Positions 8,955 through 18,519 of a stretch of 64,000 bases of DNA are shown one piece after another. This DNA comes from Acanthosepion pharaonis (Eukaryota; Mollusca; Cephalopoda; Sepiida; Sepiidae), in assembly GCA_903632075.3 (NCBI GenBank), contig CAHIKZ030003502.1, positions 23,138-87,137 on the forward strand, read 5' to 3'. The notes under the pieces were generated by a model. The model was not told the origin of the DNA. It did not search any database and saw only the letters and a list, made by a program, of their open reading frames with translations. Position numbers and translations under genes: made by a program. Within the stretch, counting starts at the first letter, position 1. Every line of letters begins with the position of its first letter.

Positions 8955-10196
8955 ATGTCGTCCCCTTCCGGGCCGAGATCATCAGTCTGGGCTGTCGCCT
9001 CAACATCGCCGAAAGCAGAAACGATCCGCGCGCTGGCCGCGGGCCGGGAGGATATGGTCGTCGTCAATAGCTGCGCCGTCACCAACGAAGCGGTGAAGCA
9101 GACCCGCGCCGCGATCCGCCGCGCGCGGCCAAGGCGCGTCCGATGCCCAGATCGTCGTGACAGGCTGCGCGGCGCAGATCGATCCCACCAGCTTCGCCGC
9201 CATGCCCGAGGTCGCCCGCGTGTTGGGCAATGCCGACAAGCTGCGCCCCGAAAGCTGGGCCTCGACCGAACCGATGCTGGTCGCCGACCTGTCGCGCGTG
9301 GTCGAAACCGCACCGCATCTGGTCTCCGCCTTTGCCGGCCATGCGCGGGCGTTCGTCGAAGTCCAGAATGGCTGTGACCATGCCTGTACCTTCTGCATCA
9401 TCCCGACCGGGCGCGGGCCCAGCCGCTCGGTGCCCGCCGGGTTGGTGATCGAACGCATCGCGCGCGCGGTCGAGCTGGGGCACCGGGGAGGTGGTGCTGA
9501 CCGGCGTCGATCTCACCAGCTATGGCCATGACCTGCCGGGCCAGCGGGCCTCGGGTTGCTGGTCGAGCGTATCGACCCATGTCCCCGCCCTGCCCCGGCT
9601 GCGCCTGTCCTCGCTCGATTCGATCGAGATCGACGACCGGCTGTTCGAGCTGGTGACGGGCGAGCCGCGGGTGATGCCGCACCTTCATCTGTCGCTTCAG
9701 GCGGGCAACGACCTGATCCTCAAGCGAATGAAGCGCCGCCACAGCCGTGCCCAATCGGTAGCGATCGTCGAGCGCATGTTGAGCGCGCGGCCCGAGATCG
9801 CGATTGGCGCCGACCTGATCGCGGGTTCCCGACCGAGGATGACGCGATGGCGGCCGACACGCTGGCGCTGATCGACGATTGCCGGATCGTGCACGCCCAT
9901 ATCTTCCCCTATTCGGCGCGCGACGGCACGCCCGCCGCCCGAATGCCGCAAGTGCCCCATCCTCTTCGCCGCGAGCGCGCCGCGAAAGCTTCGCGAGGCG
10001 GCCGCGCGCCGCCGCCGCGACTGGCTGGCGGCCCAGATCGGCGGGACGCGTGACGTACTGGTCGAACGGCTGGGCACGCGCGGCCACGCGCCCGACTTGC
10101 AGACATCCATTTTTCCCCCCAACCGAACCGGGCCGCATCGCCCGCGTTCGGGTCACGGCGGCGACCGAAACCCATCTGATCGGACAATTGGTATGA
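8955..10196 (+). CDS. mtaB: tRNA (N6-threonylcarbamoyladenosine(37)-C2)-methylthiotransferase MtaB
   Basis: Radical-SAM methylthiotransferase that converts t6A37 to ms2t6A37 in ANN-decoding tRNAs. The N-terminal UPF0004 domain shows VVNSCAVTNEAVKQTRAAIR and VTGCAAQIDP. The radical-SAM cluster is CDHACTFCIIPTGRGPSRS, followed by VVLTGVDLTSYG, HLHLSLQAGNDLILKRMKRR, IGADLI and AHIFPYSARDGTPAA. A C-terminal TRAM-like stretch ends ATETHLIGQLV. Length is about 415 residues. Start ATG 8955, stop TGA 10194-10196 overlapping the ftsY ATG. Indels are scattered throughout. Confidence 0.92.
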
Positions 10197-11115
10197 GTTC
10201 TTCTCCTCGCACGAAAAGCTGCTCGGCGGTTTCCGTCGCACCTCCGACCGGCTGGTCGGCAATCTCGCCGGCACGGGTACCGCGCGGCTAGACGAGAGGA
10301 TACGCTCGACGAGATCGAGGAAGCGCTGATCGCTTCCGACCTCGGCCCCCGAAACCGCCGGTCATATCCGCACGCGCCTGTCGGAAGGCAGCTTCGAGCG
10401 GAACATGGAAGACACTGGGCATTCGCCCGGTCGTCGCCGAGGAGGTGGAGAAGGCGCTGGCCAGGGTCGCCACCCGCTGGAGATCGACGCCTTTCCCCGG
10501 CCGCAGGTGATCGGTCATCGGCGTCAACGGCTCGGGCAAGACGACGACCATCGCCAAGCTGGCCCATCTGTTCATGGAGCAGGATTACGGCGTCATGCTG
10601 GCGGCGGGCGACACCTTCCGCGCCGCCGCGATCGGCCAGCTCGCCACTGGGCCGAGCGGGTCGGCGTGCCGATCGTATCGGGCAAGGAAGGCGGCGACGC
10701 GGCGGGCATCGTCTATGAGGCGGTGAAGCAGGCGACCGCGACCGGCGTCGACGTGCTGATCGTCGACACCGCCGGCGCCTTCAGAACAAGCGCGAGCTGA
10801 TGGACAGGCTGTCCAAGATCCGCCGCGTGCTCGGCCGCCTGAACCGAGGCGCCGCACGACATCCTGCTGGTGCTCGACGCGACGACGGGCCAGAATGCGC
10901 TCAACCAGATCGAGGTGTTCAAGGACGTCGCGGGCGTCACCGGGTCGGTCATGACCAAGCTGGACGGCACCGCGCGGCGGCGTGCTGGTCGCGGCGGCGG
11001 AAATATGGCCTGCCCATCCATGCCATCGGTGTCGGTGAGGGCATGACCGACCTGCGTCCGTTCGACGCCAATGAGGTCAGCCGGATCATCGCCGGCATCG
11101 AAGGGAGGGAAGTGA
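10193..11115 (+). CDS. ftsY: SRP receptor FtsY
   Basis: Membrane-associated receptor GTPase for the signal recognition particle. The N domain reads TLDEIEEALIASDLG; the G domain has GVNGSGKTTTIAKLAHLF, MLAAGDTFRAAAIGQLA, GVDVLIVDTAG, VLDATTGQNALNQIEVFKDV, VMTKLDGTARGG, and a close YGLPIHAIGVGEGMTDLRPF. About 305 residues; the long acidic A domain of E. coli is absent, as is common in alphaproteobacteria. Start ATG 10193 overlaps the mtaB stop (ATGA); the likely stop TGA 11113-11115 overlaps the GTG of the next gene. Indels are near 10215, 10350, 10410, 10510, 10640, 10780 and 10975. Confidence 0.95.
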
Positions 11116-11738
11116 ACGCCCCGCAGAAGGAAGTCCCCAGAAGGAAGCGGGCGCCGCGCTGAAGGCCGGGATCGAATATGGCCCGCTGGTCCTCTTCTTC
11201 GCCGTCAATTTCCTCGCCCCGATGGGGGCACTGACGCGCGTGCTGGTGGCGACGGCGGCGTTCATGGTCGCCACGGTGATCGCGATGATCGTCAGTCGGG
11301 TGAAGCTGGGGGCGCATATCGCCGATGCTGTGGCTGTCGGGTGCGCTGGTCGTCGTGTTCGGCGGCCTGACCCTCTATTTCGACGGGCGCTTCATCAAGA
11401 TGAAGCCGACCATCGTCTATGCCATGTTCTCGGCGTTGCTGTTCTTCGGCTTGGTCACGGGACGACCGCTGATCCAGATGGTGCTGGGCAGCGTCTATTC
11501 GGGCCTGACCCCGGTCGGCTGGCGCAAGCTGACACGCAACTGGGCGATCTTCTTCGCCTTCATGGCGGTGCTGAACGAGGTGGTCTGGCGCCATTCGACA
11601 CAGGATTTCTGGGTCGGGTTCAAGCTGTGGGGCGCGATGCCGCTGACCATCGGCTTTGCCATCGCCAACATCCCGATGTTGCTGAAGCATGGGCTGAACG
11701 CGGAAGCCGTGAAGATCGACGAACCGCCGGTGGAGTAA
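11112..11738 (+). CDS. yciB: Septation protein A family inner-membrane protein (YciB/IspZ)
   Basis: Polytopic inner-membrane protein of the YciB family, linked to cell-envelope synthesis and division. Family segments include YGPLVLFFAVNFLAPMGA, LWLSGALVVVFGGLTLYFDG, FIKMKPTIVYAMFSALLFFG, LTPVGWRKLTRNWAIFFAFM and LNEVVWRHSTQDFWVGFKLW, about 205 residues with five or six helices. Start GTG 11112 overlaps the presumed ftsY stop; stop TAA 11736-11738. Indels are near 11145 and 11320. It forms a chain with mtaB and ftsY. Confidence 0.92.
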
Positions 11739-11835
11739 AGGCTGGCACTCGGCGTCGGCCTCGCCGCCGCTCACATGGGGTAGGCACGTCATTGTGAGCG
11801 TTGCGAGACAATGGCGAAGGCCCAGCCCGCTCGAA

Positions 11836-13561
11836 TTAAAGCTGCTGGCTGATCTCCGTAGCGGCGGCCTTCTCGGTCGATGTCATCCGGGCCTCGACCG
11901 CCGTGATCGCCGCAGGGGGCCTCGGCATTGCCACGGGCGGCGGCGCGCGTCAGCCAGCCGGGCGCGCGGCAGATCACGGTCACCGCCCCGGCCATTGGCC
12001 AGCAGCGCGGCATAGTTGAACATCCCGTCAGGATCGCCATCGCGCGACGCCAGTTCGGAACCAACGCCGCGCCATCGCTTCGTCCCGCGCGACGAAGGTT
12101 CCGTCGATAATAGGTCCCGACTGCGACGCGCGCTTCGGCCGATCCCTGAGCGCCGCACGGCGGTACAGACCGAACGCCACGCCTCGCGATCGAGCGGCAC
12201 GCCGCGCCCGCTGTCCAAACATGGGCGAGCGCATAGGCGGCATCCGGATCGCCATGTTTCACCGCCTCGCGATACCGGGCAATCGCTGTGGGTAGATCGG
12301 CCGCCACCCCGTCATCGCCATGTTCCAGCATATCGCCGAGCGCCGCCTGCGCCGCAGCAAGGTGACGCTTGGCCCCACGCTGATAATTGGCGAATGCCGC
12401 CTTGGGATCGCGTGGAATGCCAGCCCGAAAATATTGGATATCCCGGGGCCCTTGTAGGCGGCGACGTGGCCGACAAAGGCCGCGCGCCAGTACCAGCGGC
12501 ATGCCTCGTCCATATCGGCCTTGGTCCCGTACAGACCTTGACGATGATCGCCCCCAGCATCATGGCCGCTTCGCCCGAGGCGGTGTTCATTTCAGGATTG
12601 TCCGGATCGAAAACCGGTCAGTGCAGCCGCTCGACATAATTGGTCAGCGCCGCGCGTTTCAGCGACTTTATCGCGCGATCATTCTCATCACCGTCGCCAA
12701 AGCCCGCCAGCAGCAATTTGGCGACAAACAGCGCCGCCTCATCGCCGCCATTATGATCGGTGAGCCGACGTACCGCATCCGGAAACAGGGCAATGCCTCC
12801 GCAGCGCCCCTGATCGAACAGGGCGAACCCTTGGGCGGCGAGGTATCGCGCATCGCATATTCGGCGGCGGCCGTGTACGGATCGCGCGCCGTCGCCGACA
12901 TGCGGGGCGCCTGCGTCAATTCGCTCGCGCCGCAAAACATCTGCAGACAGTTCAGCGCCGCCGCATGATCGGCCGACAACGCGCCAGCCATAGGATCGCG
13001 CTCTTTGCAGCCCGTCGCGTAGGCCCCCTGCTGTGTCGCTTCGAACCCGCCCGGCAGCGCCCCCGCCTCGATCGCCACGGACGGGTCGCCGCCCGGTAGC
13101 GCGATATCACCGCCCATCGTCATGCCGAAACGGGTCTTGCCCAAGACAGGCGGCGGCGAACCGACCGGAACCTTCGGGGTGCCTTATAGTCGGGGTTGCG
13201 GGGCATGCGCGTGGGCTGGATCACGGGCGGCATCGCTCCCGGTGCGGTGCGCAGGATCAGGGAATAGGCCGGAAGACGGCTGATGACCGAGCAGATCGCC
13301 CATTTCGGCGCCTCCGCACAGGGGCAGACGCCGGCCGTTGACGATGATCGTCTTGTCCCCCCCTATGTCGTCCGATGCCTCATTGGCCTCTCCGTCAGCG
13401 ACCGAAGATTTTTCCGCCACCACGGTGCTCGCGGCATTTGCCTTGGCAATCGGCGCATCGAACTCGGCCCGGGCGGGGTGCGCCATGATCAAGGAAGCGC
13501 AAAGGGCCACAACGCAGCTTACGATCCCGCCGCGAACAGAAATTCCGATTTCGATCGCCAC
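11836..13561 (-). CDS. Secreted Sel1/TPR-repeat protein
   Basis: Large exported protein of about 570 residues. It begins at ATG 13561 with a signal peptide (GGIVSCVVALCASLIMAHPARA), then a linker with DDIGGDKTIIVNGRR, a cysteine-containing middle part (YATGCKERDP, LNCLQMFCGASELTQAP), and C-terminal helical repeats of the Sel1 type (NYQRGAKRHLAAAQAALGDM, AIARYREAVKHGDPDAAYAL, GDPDGMFNYAALLANGRGGD). Sel1 repeats mediate protein-protein contacts, often at the envelope. The frame is broken many times (for example near 13330, 13185, 12750, 12600, 12450 and 12220). The end at TAA 11836 follows EKAAATEISQQL. Its partner is unknown. Confidence 0.7.
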
Positions 13562-13762
13562 CTTGACCCTCCGCCAGCAACGACTTTTCTATGTTCGACT
13601 CATTTCATCATTATCGGCGGGATAAATTATTTTCACCTGCTGGAAAGTCGGCTCACTATTCCGATTAAATAATGCATTTGTTCTTTTCATGGCGCCAAAG
13701 TGCTGGCGATCATGTCGATCAATCGTAACCGCTTGGAAATTCCGGCAATCATCTTGCCTCAA

Positions 13763-13799
13763 AGAAACGAAAAAGGGCGACCCATCAGGGCCGCCCTTT
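13763..13799 (-). terminator. Rho-independent terminator of sodB
   Basis: On the minus strand the stem AAAGGGCGGCCC, loop TGAT and stem GGGTCGCCCTTT are followed by a T-rich run (TTTTTCGTTTC). It begins about 28 bases after the sodB stop, as expected for its terminator. Confidence 0.85.
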
Positions 13800-13826
13800 C
13801 CCATATCCGAAACGGATGTGACGGGA

Positions 13827-14430
13827 TTACGCCACCGCGGCCTCGTACCGGCGACCGGCCTCGTCCCAGTTCACCACGTCCACCGGGCCTTCAGATAGCC
13901 GGACGGTCGTTCGCCTGGGTCAGGTAATAGGCGTGCTCCCACGTCGTTACCGGGATCAGCGTGCCCTTGTCGGCGACGACGTCCATCAGGGGTTATCTGG
14001 TTCGGGGTCGAGGTGACCTTCAGCTTGCCCTCGGCATCCGCGATGACCGGGCCCAGCCCGAACCGAACTGGCCCGCGCCCTTGGTGTTGAACTCATCCTT
14101 CAGCTTGTCGAGACCGCCGAACGCCTCGATCGCCTCGGCGAAGCTTGCCCGAGGGCTGGGTCGTGCCGGGCTTGGTCGCGATCTTCCAGAAGAAGTCCTT
14201 GATTCAGAAGCCGCCGCCATTGTTGCGGACGACCGCCGGTGCCGACGAGATGGTGGCGAGGATGTCCTCGATCGACTTGCCCTGAAGCGACGCATCCGCC
14301 GCGACCGCCTCGTTCAGCTTGTTGGTATAGGCCGCATGATGCTTGTCGTGGTGGAAGGTCATCGTCTCTTGGAGATGACCGGCTCCAGCGCGTCATAGTC
14401 GTACGGAAGGGGCGGCAGTTCGAAAGCCAT
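13827..14430 (-). CDS. sodB: Superoxide dismutase, Fe/Mn type
   Basis: Cytoplasmic superoxide dismutase. It begins MAFELPPLPYDYDALEPVIS, with metal-site helix TFHHDKHHAAYTNKLNEAV, the SIEDILA linker, NNGGG before a frameshift, GAGQFGSGW, the C-terminal metal motif recoverable as DVWEHAYYLTQAN, and the end NWDEAGRRYEAAVA. Length is about 200 residues. The GGG-F segment and QFGSGW favour the Fe/cambialistic group, but the metal cannot be fixed from sequence. Indels are near 14365, 14205, 14145, 14055, 13995, 13950 and 13890. Start ATG 14430; stop TAA 13827. It is followed by a clear terminator. Confidence 0.95.
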
Positions 14431-14495
14431 CGTAAGTGCTCCTTTTGGGTTTGCCTGTGGCAACGCCGGGCGCCTCAAATGGCTCCCCGAACGGG

Positions 14496-15538
14496 TTACG
14501 CAACCGTTCCGATCAGATCATGGCGACGAAGCGCGTGACGAAGCTGGTCGTAACTCAGTCCGGGGCCTCGGCGGTGGTCCGCTGGTTGAAGCGGTTCTCG
14601 GCGGGGCACGGGTCAGCAGCTCGCGTTCGAACCGGGCGACGCGCGACTTGAAGTCGGAAGGGCCCCATCGCAGGCCGCCACCTCGTCGCCATCATTGGTC
14701 GCGGGCGCCGGCGCACTCCCCTGCCCCGGGCTCTCGCTCTTGGCCGCTGCCGGCGAGCTGGCCTTGCGGGCGATAGGGCGAGCGGAAGGGATCGATCTCG
14801 ATCGCATCGACCGGCCCCTCGCGATCCCAACGATAGACGGCGCGCTCGACGACGTTGCGCAGTTCGCGGACATTGCCGGCCAGCGATGCTCCATCAGCGC
14901 GTCGGTTGCCGCCGGACCGAAACCCGGCCAGCTTTCCCAGCCGATCTCCGCCGCCATGCGCCGCCCGAAATGATTGGCGAGCAGCATGATATCGCTCTTG
15001 CGCGCGCGAAGCGGCGGCAAAGGTGACGACCTCGAAACAGAGCCGGTCGAGCAGGTCGGCGCGGAACTGATGCGCGGCGACCTTGTCGGGCAGATGCTCG
15101 TTGGTCGCCGCGACGATACGGACATCGACCCGCAAAGGGGCCGCGACGAGCCGATCCGGGTCACCTCGCCATATTCGACCGCGCGGGCAGCCGGTCCTGC
15201 GCCGCCATCGACAACGTACCCAGTTCGTCGAGGAACAGCGTGCCGCCACTCGCTTCCTCGAATCGCCCGGCCCGCGCCTTGGTCGCGCCGGTAAAGCGCC
15301 CGCCTCATGCCCGAACAACTCGGCCTCGATCAGCGTCTCAGGGGCGCCGCGCAGTTCATCACGACCAGCGGCTGGTCCAGCGTCCGCTCAGGCGGTGGAG
15401 ACGCTCGGCCACCAGTTCCTTGCCGGTCCCCGCTCGCCGATGACCAGCACGGGACGGTCGAGCGCGGCGGCACGACTGGCGCGTTCAGCGCGTCAGAAAG
15501 GCCCCCGACTGGCCGATGACCTGACTCGTCCGATCCAT
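14496..15538 (-). CDS. pspF: Sigma-54 enhancer-binding activator of the phage shock operon, PspF
   Basis: AAA+ activator lacking a receiver domain, as PspF does. The start is ATG 15538 (MDRTSQVIGQSG). Walker A is in VLVIGERGTGKEL, the sigma-54 contact loop region is ELFGHEAGAFTGA (recovered across an indel), Walker B is GGTLFLDELG, then RIGSSRPL, DVRIVAATNEHLPDKV, FRADLLDRL, LPPLRARKSDI and HRWPGNVRELRNVVERA. The C-terminal Fis-type helix-turn-helix reads ENRFNQRTTAEALGLSYDQL in repaired frames. About 345 residues, many indels. It is divergent from pspABC, the classic arrangement. In E. coli, PspA inhibits PspF until membrane stress occurs. Confidence 0.92.
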
Positions 15539-15639
15539 TCCCAACAGGTGGCGGATTTTGCCAAGCCTTGGCAAAGTGCAATCGTTCGGCCAGCGCAACT
15601 ATTTTTTTTGCAAAGCGCGGATTTCCGTCATTTTCCGGG

Positions 15640-15655
15640 TGGCACGCCCCTGCAA
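15640..15655 (+). promoter_or_regulatory. Candidate sigma-54 promoter of the psp operon
   Basis: TGGCACGCCCCTGCAA resembles the sigma-54 -24/-12 consensus (TGGCACG-N4-TTGCA) but with the GC doublet one base closer than normal. It lies 58 bases upstream of the first small gene and between pspF and pspA. The short spacing could be a sequencing deletion, as these are common here. Confidence 0.6.
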
Positions 15656-15712
15656 TGCATCTGGCATCCCGCCACCGAGCGGACCGAGACAGACAATCAG
15701 GGAGTTTTCACC

Positions 15713-15859
15713 ATGTTCGCCACCACCGTCACCCGCCAGATCGCCGCCATCGCCTGCACCATCGTGATGAGCGCCACCTGCCTGCTGGGCGCCCTCGCCC
15801 CCGCGCATGTCGCCACCACCACGGCACCGGTTGCCACGATCGAGGCGCCGATCGCATAA
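15713..15859 (+). CDS. Small exported or membrane peptide at the head of the psp operon
   Basis: A 48-codon reading frame, unbroken, from ATG 15713 with AGGGAG upstream, ending TAA 15857-15859. It has a hydrophobic signal-like core (IAAIACTIVMSATCLLGALA) and a Thr/Ala/Pro-rich end (TTTAPVATIEAPIA). It lies between the candidate sigma-54 promoter and pspA, with 28 bases to pspA. I recognise no family. By position it should be co-induced with the phage shock proteins; a signal-anchor or secreted peptide is the simplest reading. Confidence 0.65.
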   Translation: MFATTVTRQIAAIACTIVMSATCLLGALAPAHVATTTAPVATIEAPIA

Positions 15860-15887
15860 TCACGCATTTCGCCATCAAGGGTATCCG

Positions 15888-16565
15888 ATGGGCATTTTCT
15901 CCCGCACCCGCGACATCGTCGCCGCCAATTTCGCCGATTTGCTGGATAAGGCGGAAGATCCCGCGAAAGATGATCCGCATGATCATCCTCGAAATGGAGG
16001 AGACGCTTGTCGAGGTGCGCGCCTCTGCCGCCCGCACGATCGCTGACCAGAGGAAATCCGCCGCCACATCGCCGAAGCTGGATCAGCTTCAGGACAGCTG
16101 GACCGAAAAAGGCCGAGCTGGCGCTGTCGAAGGACCGCGAGGATCTCGCCAAGGCCGCGCTGATCGAGCGTCAGAAGGCCGCCGACATGGCCGACCAGCT
16201 GAAGGCGGAGGTTCAGGTGCTCGACGATGCGCTGCGCGCGTCGGAAGAGGACATCGCCAAGCTGCAGAACAAGCTGCGCGAGGCGCGGACCAAGCAGAAT
16301 GCGGTCAGACCCGTCTGGAAAGCGCCAACAACCGCTATCGCCTGCGCGAGATGTGGAACGGCCCCAAGACGCACGACGCGTTCAGCCGCTTCGACGTGCT
16401 GGAGCGCAAGGTGGACGAGGCCGAGGGCGCGCGCGGAAGCGCGCGCTGGGCACAGGGCGCGAACCCCAAGACGCTGGAGGACGAGATCGCCGAGCTGCGT
16501 GCTTCCGATCGGGTCGATGCCGAACTCGCCGCGCTCAAGGGCGCGCCTGAACAAGGGGAGAGTGA
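15888..16565 (+). CDS. pspA: Phage shock protein A
   Basis: ESCRT-III-related coiled-coil protein that coats and stabilises stressed inner membrane and inhibits PspF. It starts MGIFSRTRDIVAANFADLLD, the amphipathic membrane-binding helix, then MIRMIILEMEETLVEVRASA, KDREDLAKAALIERQKAADM, LKAEVQVLDDALRASEEDIA, NNRYRLREMWNG and the last helix with EDEIAELRASDRVDAELAAL. Length about 225 residues, normal for PspA. Indels are near 15968, 16050, 16110, 16305 and 16435. Stop TGA 16563-16565 precedes the pspB start by one base. Confidence 0.95.
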
Positions 16566-16566
16566 G

Positions 16567-16859
16567 ATGGAGGACATCATCACCCGCACATCGCGATCAC
16601 CACGCTGTTCATCGCGCTGCCACGGCGATCTGCACTATGTCACAAAGTGGAAGCAGGCACCCAAGATCACCCATGAAGACGAGCAACTGCTGGACGAACT
16701 CCACATGCTCGCGCGCGCCGCCTGGAGGATCGGGTGAATACCGTCGAGCGGATCATCGCCGCCGACAATCCCAACTTCAAGCCCGGCCTGTCGCAGTCCG
16801 AATGGCGCCCCGAACCGCGCCTCGGCCAAACCGACTACAGCCTCGACCGGAGGAACTGA
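16567..16859 (+). CDS. pspB: Phage shock protein B
   Basis: Small inner-membrane protein that with PspC transmits envelope stress to PspA. An N-terminal transmembrane helix (ITTLFIALPVAIIYTM in repaired frames) is followed by a cytoplasmic coiled coil, DEQLLDELHMLARRLEDRV then NTVERIIAADNPNFKPG. About 97 residues, slightly longer than E. coli PspB because of a C-terminal tail. Start ATG 16567; stop TGA 16857-16859, one base before pspC. Indels near 16592, 16635 and 16722. Confidence 0.9.
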
Positions 16860-16860
16860 C

Positions 16861-17245
16861 ATGACCGCCAGCCGCACCAGCTTCTACCTCGACAAGCAGA
16901 ATGCCAAGTTCAAGGGCGTGTGCTCGGGCATCGCCGACTATGCCGGCGTGGACGTGATGTGGGTCCGCATCGCTGCGGTCCTGCTGACCCTGACCGGGGT
17001 TGGCATGCCTTGGGTCCCGATCGCCCTATATGCTGATCGCCCGGATGGCGACACCCAAGCCGATCGGTCTCTACCAGTCGGACGACGACGCCAAATTCTG
17101 GCAGGGCGTGCGCGGCAATCCGCGCCGCTCGACCGCCGAGGTGCGCTCGAAGTTCCGCGATCTCGACCGTCGCCTCGCCGATATCGAGCTGCATTACACC
17201 AGCCGCAACCGCCAGTTGGCTGACGAGATCGACAGCCTGCGCTGA
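16861..17245 (+). CDS. pspC: Phage shock protein C
   Basis: PspC-domain membrane protein. The domain reads KFKGVCSGIADYAGVDVMWV and RIAAVLLTLTGVGMPWVPIA, then LYMLIARMATPKPIGLY. A C-terminal helix (KFRDLDRRLADIELHYTSRN ... LADEIDSLR) is predicted to form a coiled coil like PspB's. About 128 residues; one indel near 17032. The final EIDSLR recurs at the end of the next gene's product, suggesting shared partner contacts. Start ATG 16861, stop TGA 17243-17245. Confidence 0.93.
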
Positions 17246-17287
17246 TCGCCGGGGCCACGTATCAACTATCCTATGGGAGTATGGATT

Positions 17288-17583
17288 ATGTCTTCGGGAG
17301 GACCCGGTTTCGTCACGGCGATCATCTCGATCTCGATGATCGCGTGGGTGGTCACCACACGGATCCGTGCGAAGCACGGCTATAGCCTGGAAAATGAATG
17401 GGGCGGCGCCAGGCCACAAGGGCGACACAGGCGAGCCGCAAAGGTCGAGCTGCCTACCACCGAGAACCAGAAGCTGGTCGGCCAAGTCAGCCGGTTGGAA
17501 GAGCGGATCGCCGTCCGGAACGGATCGCCACCGACCCCGCCGAGCGGACCGCCCGCGAAATCGACAGCTTGCGTGATCGCTGA
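17288..17583 (+). CDS. PspB-like small membrane protein 1
   Basis: Short protein with an N-terminal transmembrane helix (GFVTAIISISMIAWVVTT) and a charged coiled-coil tail, LVGQVSRLEERIAV then IATDPAERTAREIDSLRDR. Start ATG 17288 has GGGAG eight bases upstream; ATG 17273 is in frame but lacks this. Indels near 17410 and 17515. The tail resembles the PspB coiled coil and the PspC C-terminus. I infer a role in the psp membrane complex from position and likeness; no named family is recognised. Confidence 0.7.
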
Positions 17584-17594
17584 GGAGAGAAGCG

Positions 17595-17883
17595 ATGCAT
17601 GATTTCGCTATCCTGATCCCGCTCTTCGGCATCAGCTGCGGCATGGTTGCGATCATCGGCGGCGTCGTCATCAAGCCCTGGTTCGCCTACCGCGAAAAAA
17701 CGGCTGGCCACCGAAGCCTCGATGGTCGCGGAAAAAGGCGGCGCAATATGCGGCGCAGACCGAACGACTGGAACGGCGGGTCCGTGTGCTGGAGCGGATC
17801 ATCACCGATCGCGGCACGGCGCTCAGCGACAGATCGACGGGCTTCGCGCCTTCGACGCGGCGCCCACCCGCATCGAACACTGA
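17595..17883 (+). CDS. PspB-like small membrane protein 2
   Basis: Starts MHDFAILIPLFGISCGMVAI, continuing IGGVVIKPWFAYREK: one transmembrane helix, then a coiled-coil region with QTERLERRVRVLERIITD and the end AQIDGLRAFDAAPTRIEH. About 95 residues. Indels near 17700 and 17825 shift the frame. It starts 12 bases after the previous stop (GAGGAGAG between them serves as ribosome binding site). The LERRVRVLERIITD block matches the corresponding block of gene 3 in this row (LKDRIR then VLERVITD). Confidence 0.7.
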
Positions 17884-17912
17884 CAAAAAGATTTTAGAGG
17901 GGAGTTACCGCT

Positions 17913-18166
17913 ATGTCCGGCGGACAGTTCATGGTCGTTATGATCGTCGCGATCGTCGCGGATCGCCAGCATCTTCAAGGCCAAGCATCGCCGCTCGCCC
18001 GGCCTCGACATCGTCGAGCATCTGCGTGGCGAAGGCGCCCGCGATGCCGGGCGCTGCGTGCCGAGGTCCAGCAGCTCAAGGACCGCATCCGGTGCTCGGC
18101 GCGTCATCACCGACCAGCACAAGAGCATCGATCTCGACCGCGAGATCGAGCGCCTGCGACCGTTAA
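17913..18166 (+). CDS. PspB-like small membrane protein 3
   Basis: Third small protein: a transmembrane start MSGGQFMVVMIVAIVA, a basic stop-transfer stretch (FKAKHRR), then LRAEVQQLKDRIR with VLERVITDQHKSIDLDREIE. The end is recoverable as ERLRDR at TAA 18164-18166. About 84 residues. Preceded by AGGGGAG at about 17900. Indels near 17960, 18045, 18090 and 18160. Very close in plan to its two neighbours and to PspB. Confidence 0.7.
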
Positions 18167-18184
18167 GCCGAAGGGACCGGGATC

Positions 18185-18422
18185 ATGACCGATACCAATC
18201 TCTATATCGTCCTCGCCACCGCCGCTTGCGGGCCTCGCCATGATCGTGACCGCCGGGCTGGCCGGATGGCGCGGCTGGCTGCAGCTCAAGAGCCGTGAGT
18301 TCGATCGGGTGCACGACATGCCTTATGGAGCCGCGCCCTCCGCTTCGTCGCGGATCGAGATGGCCGACCTGAAGGAACGTATCCGTAAGCTGGAAGCGAT
18401 CGCGGCGGGCGTCGATCTCTGA
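18185..18422 (+). CDS. PspB-like small membrane protein 4
   Basis: Fourth small protein: MTDTNLYIVLATAA continuing into a hydrophobic helix (LAMIVTAGLAGWRGWLQL), a linker (FDRVHDMPYGAAPSASSR) and a short helix IEMADLKERIRKLEAIAAGV. About 79 residues, one indel near 18230. It starts 18 bases after the previous stop and is probably the last gene of the psp transcript. The coiled coil is shorter than in genes 1-3. Function unknown; placed with the psp system by location and topology. Confidence 0.68.
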
Positions 18423-18519
18423 CGCCATGCACGGGTGCGATCGGGGAATGGCCTCCCTTTCCACCCCGCCGATGACCACCGGCTTGTCGCGGGCCGATGC
18501 ACGGGTAGCGGACCGGGCC

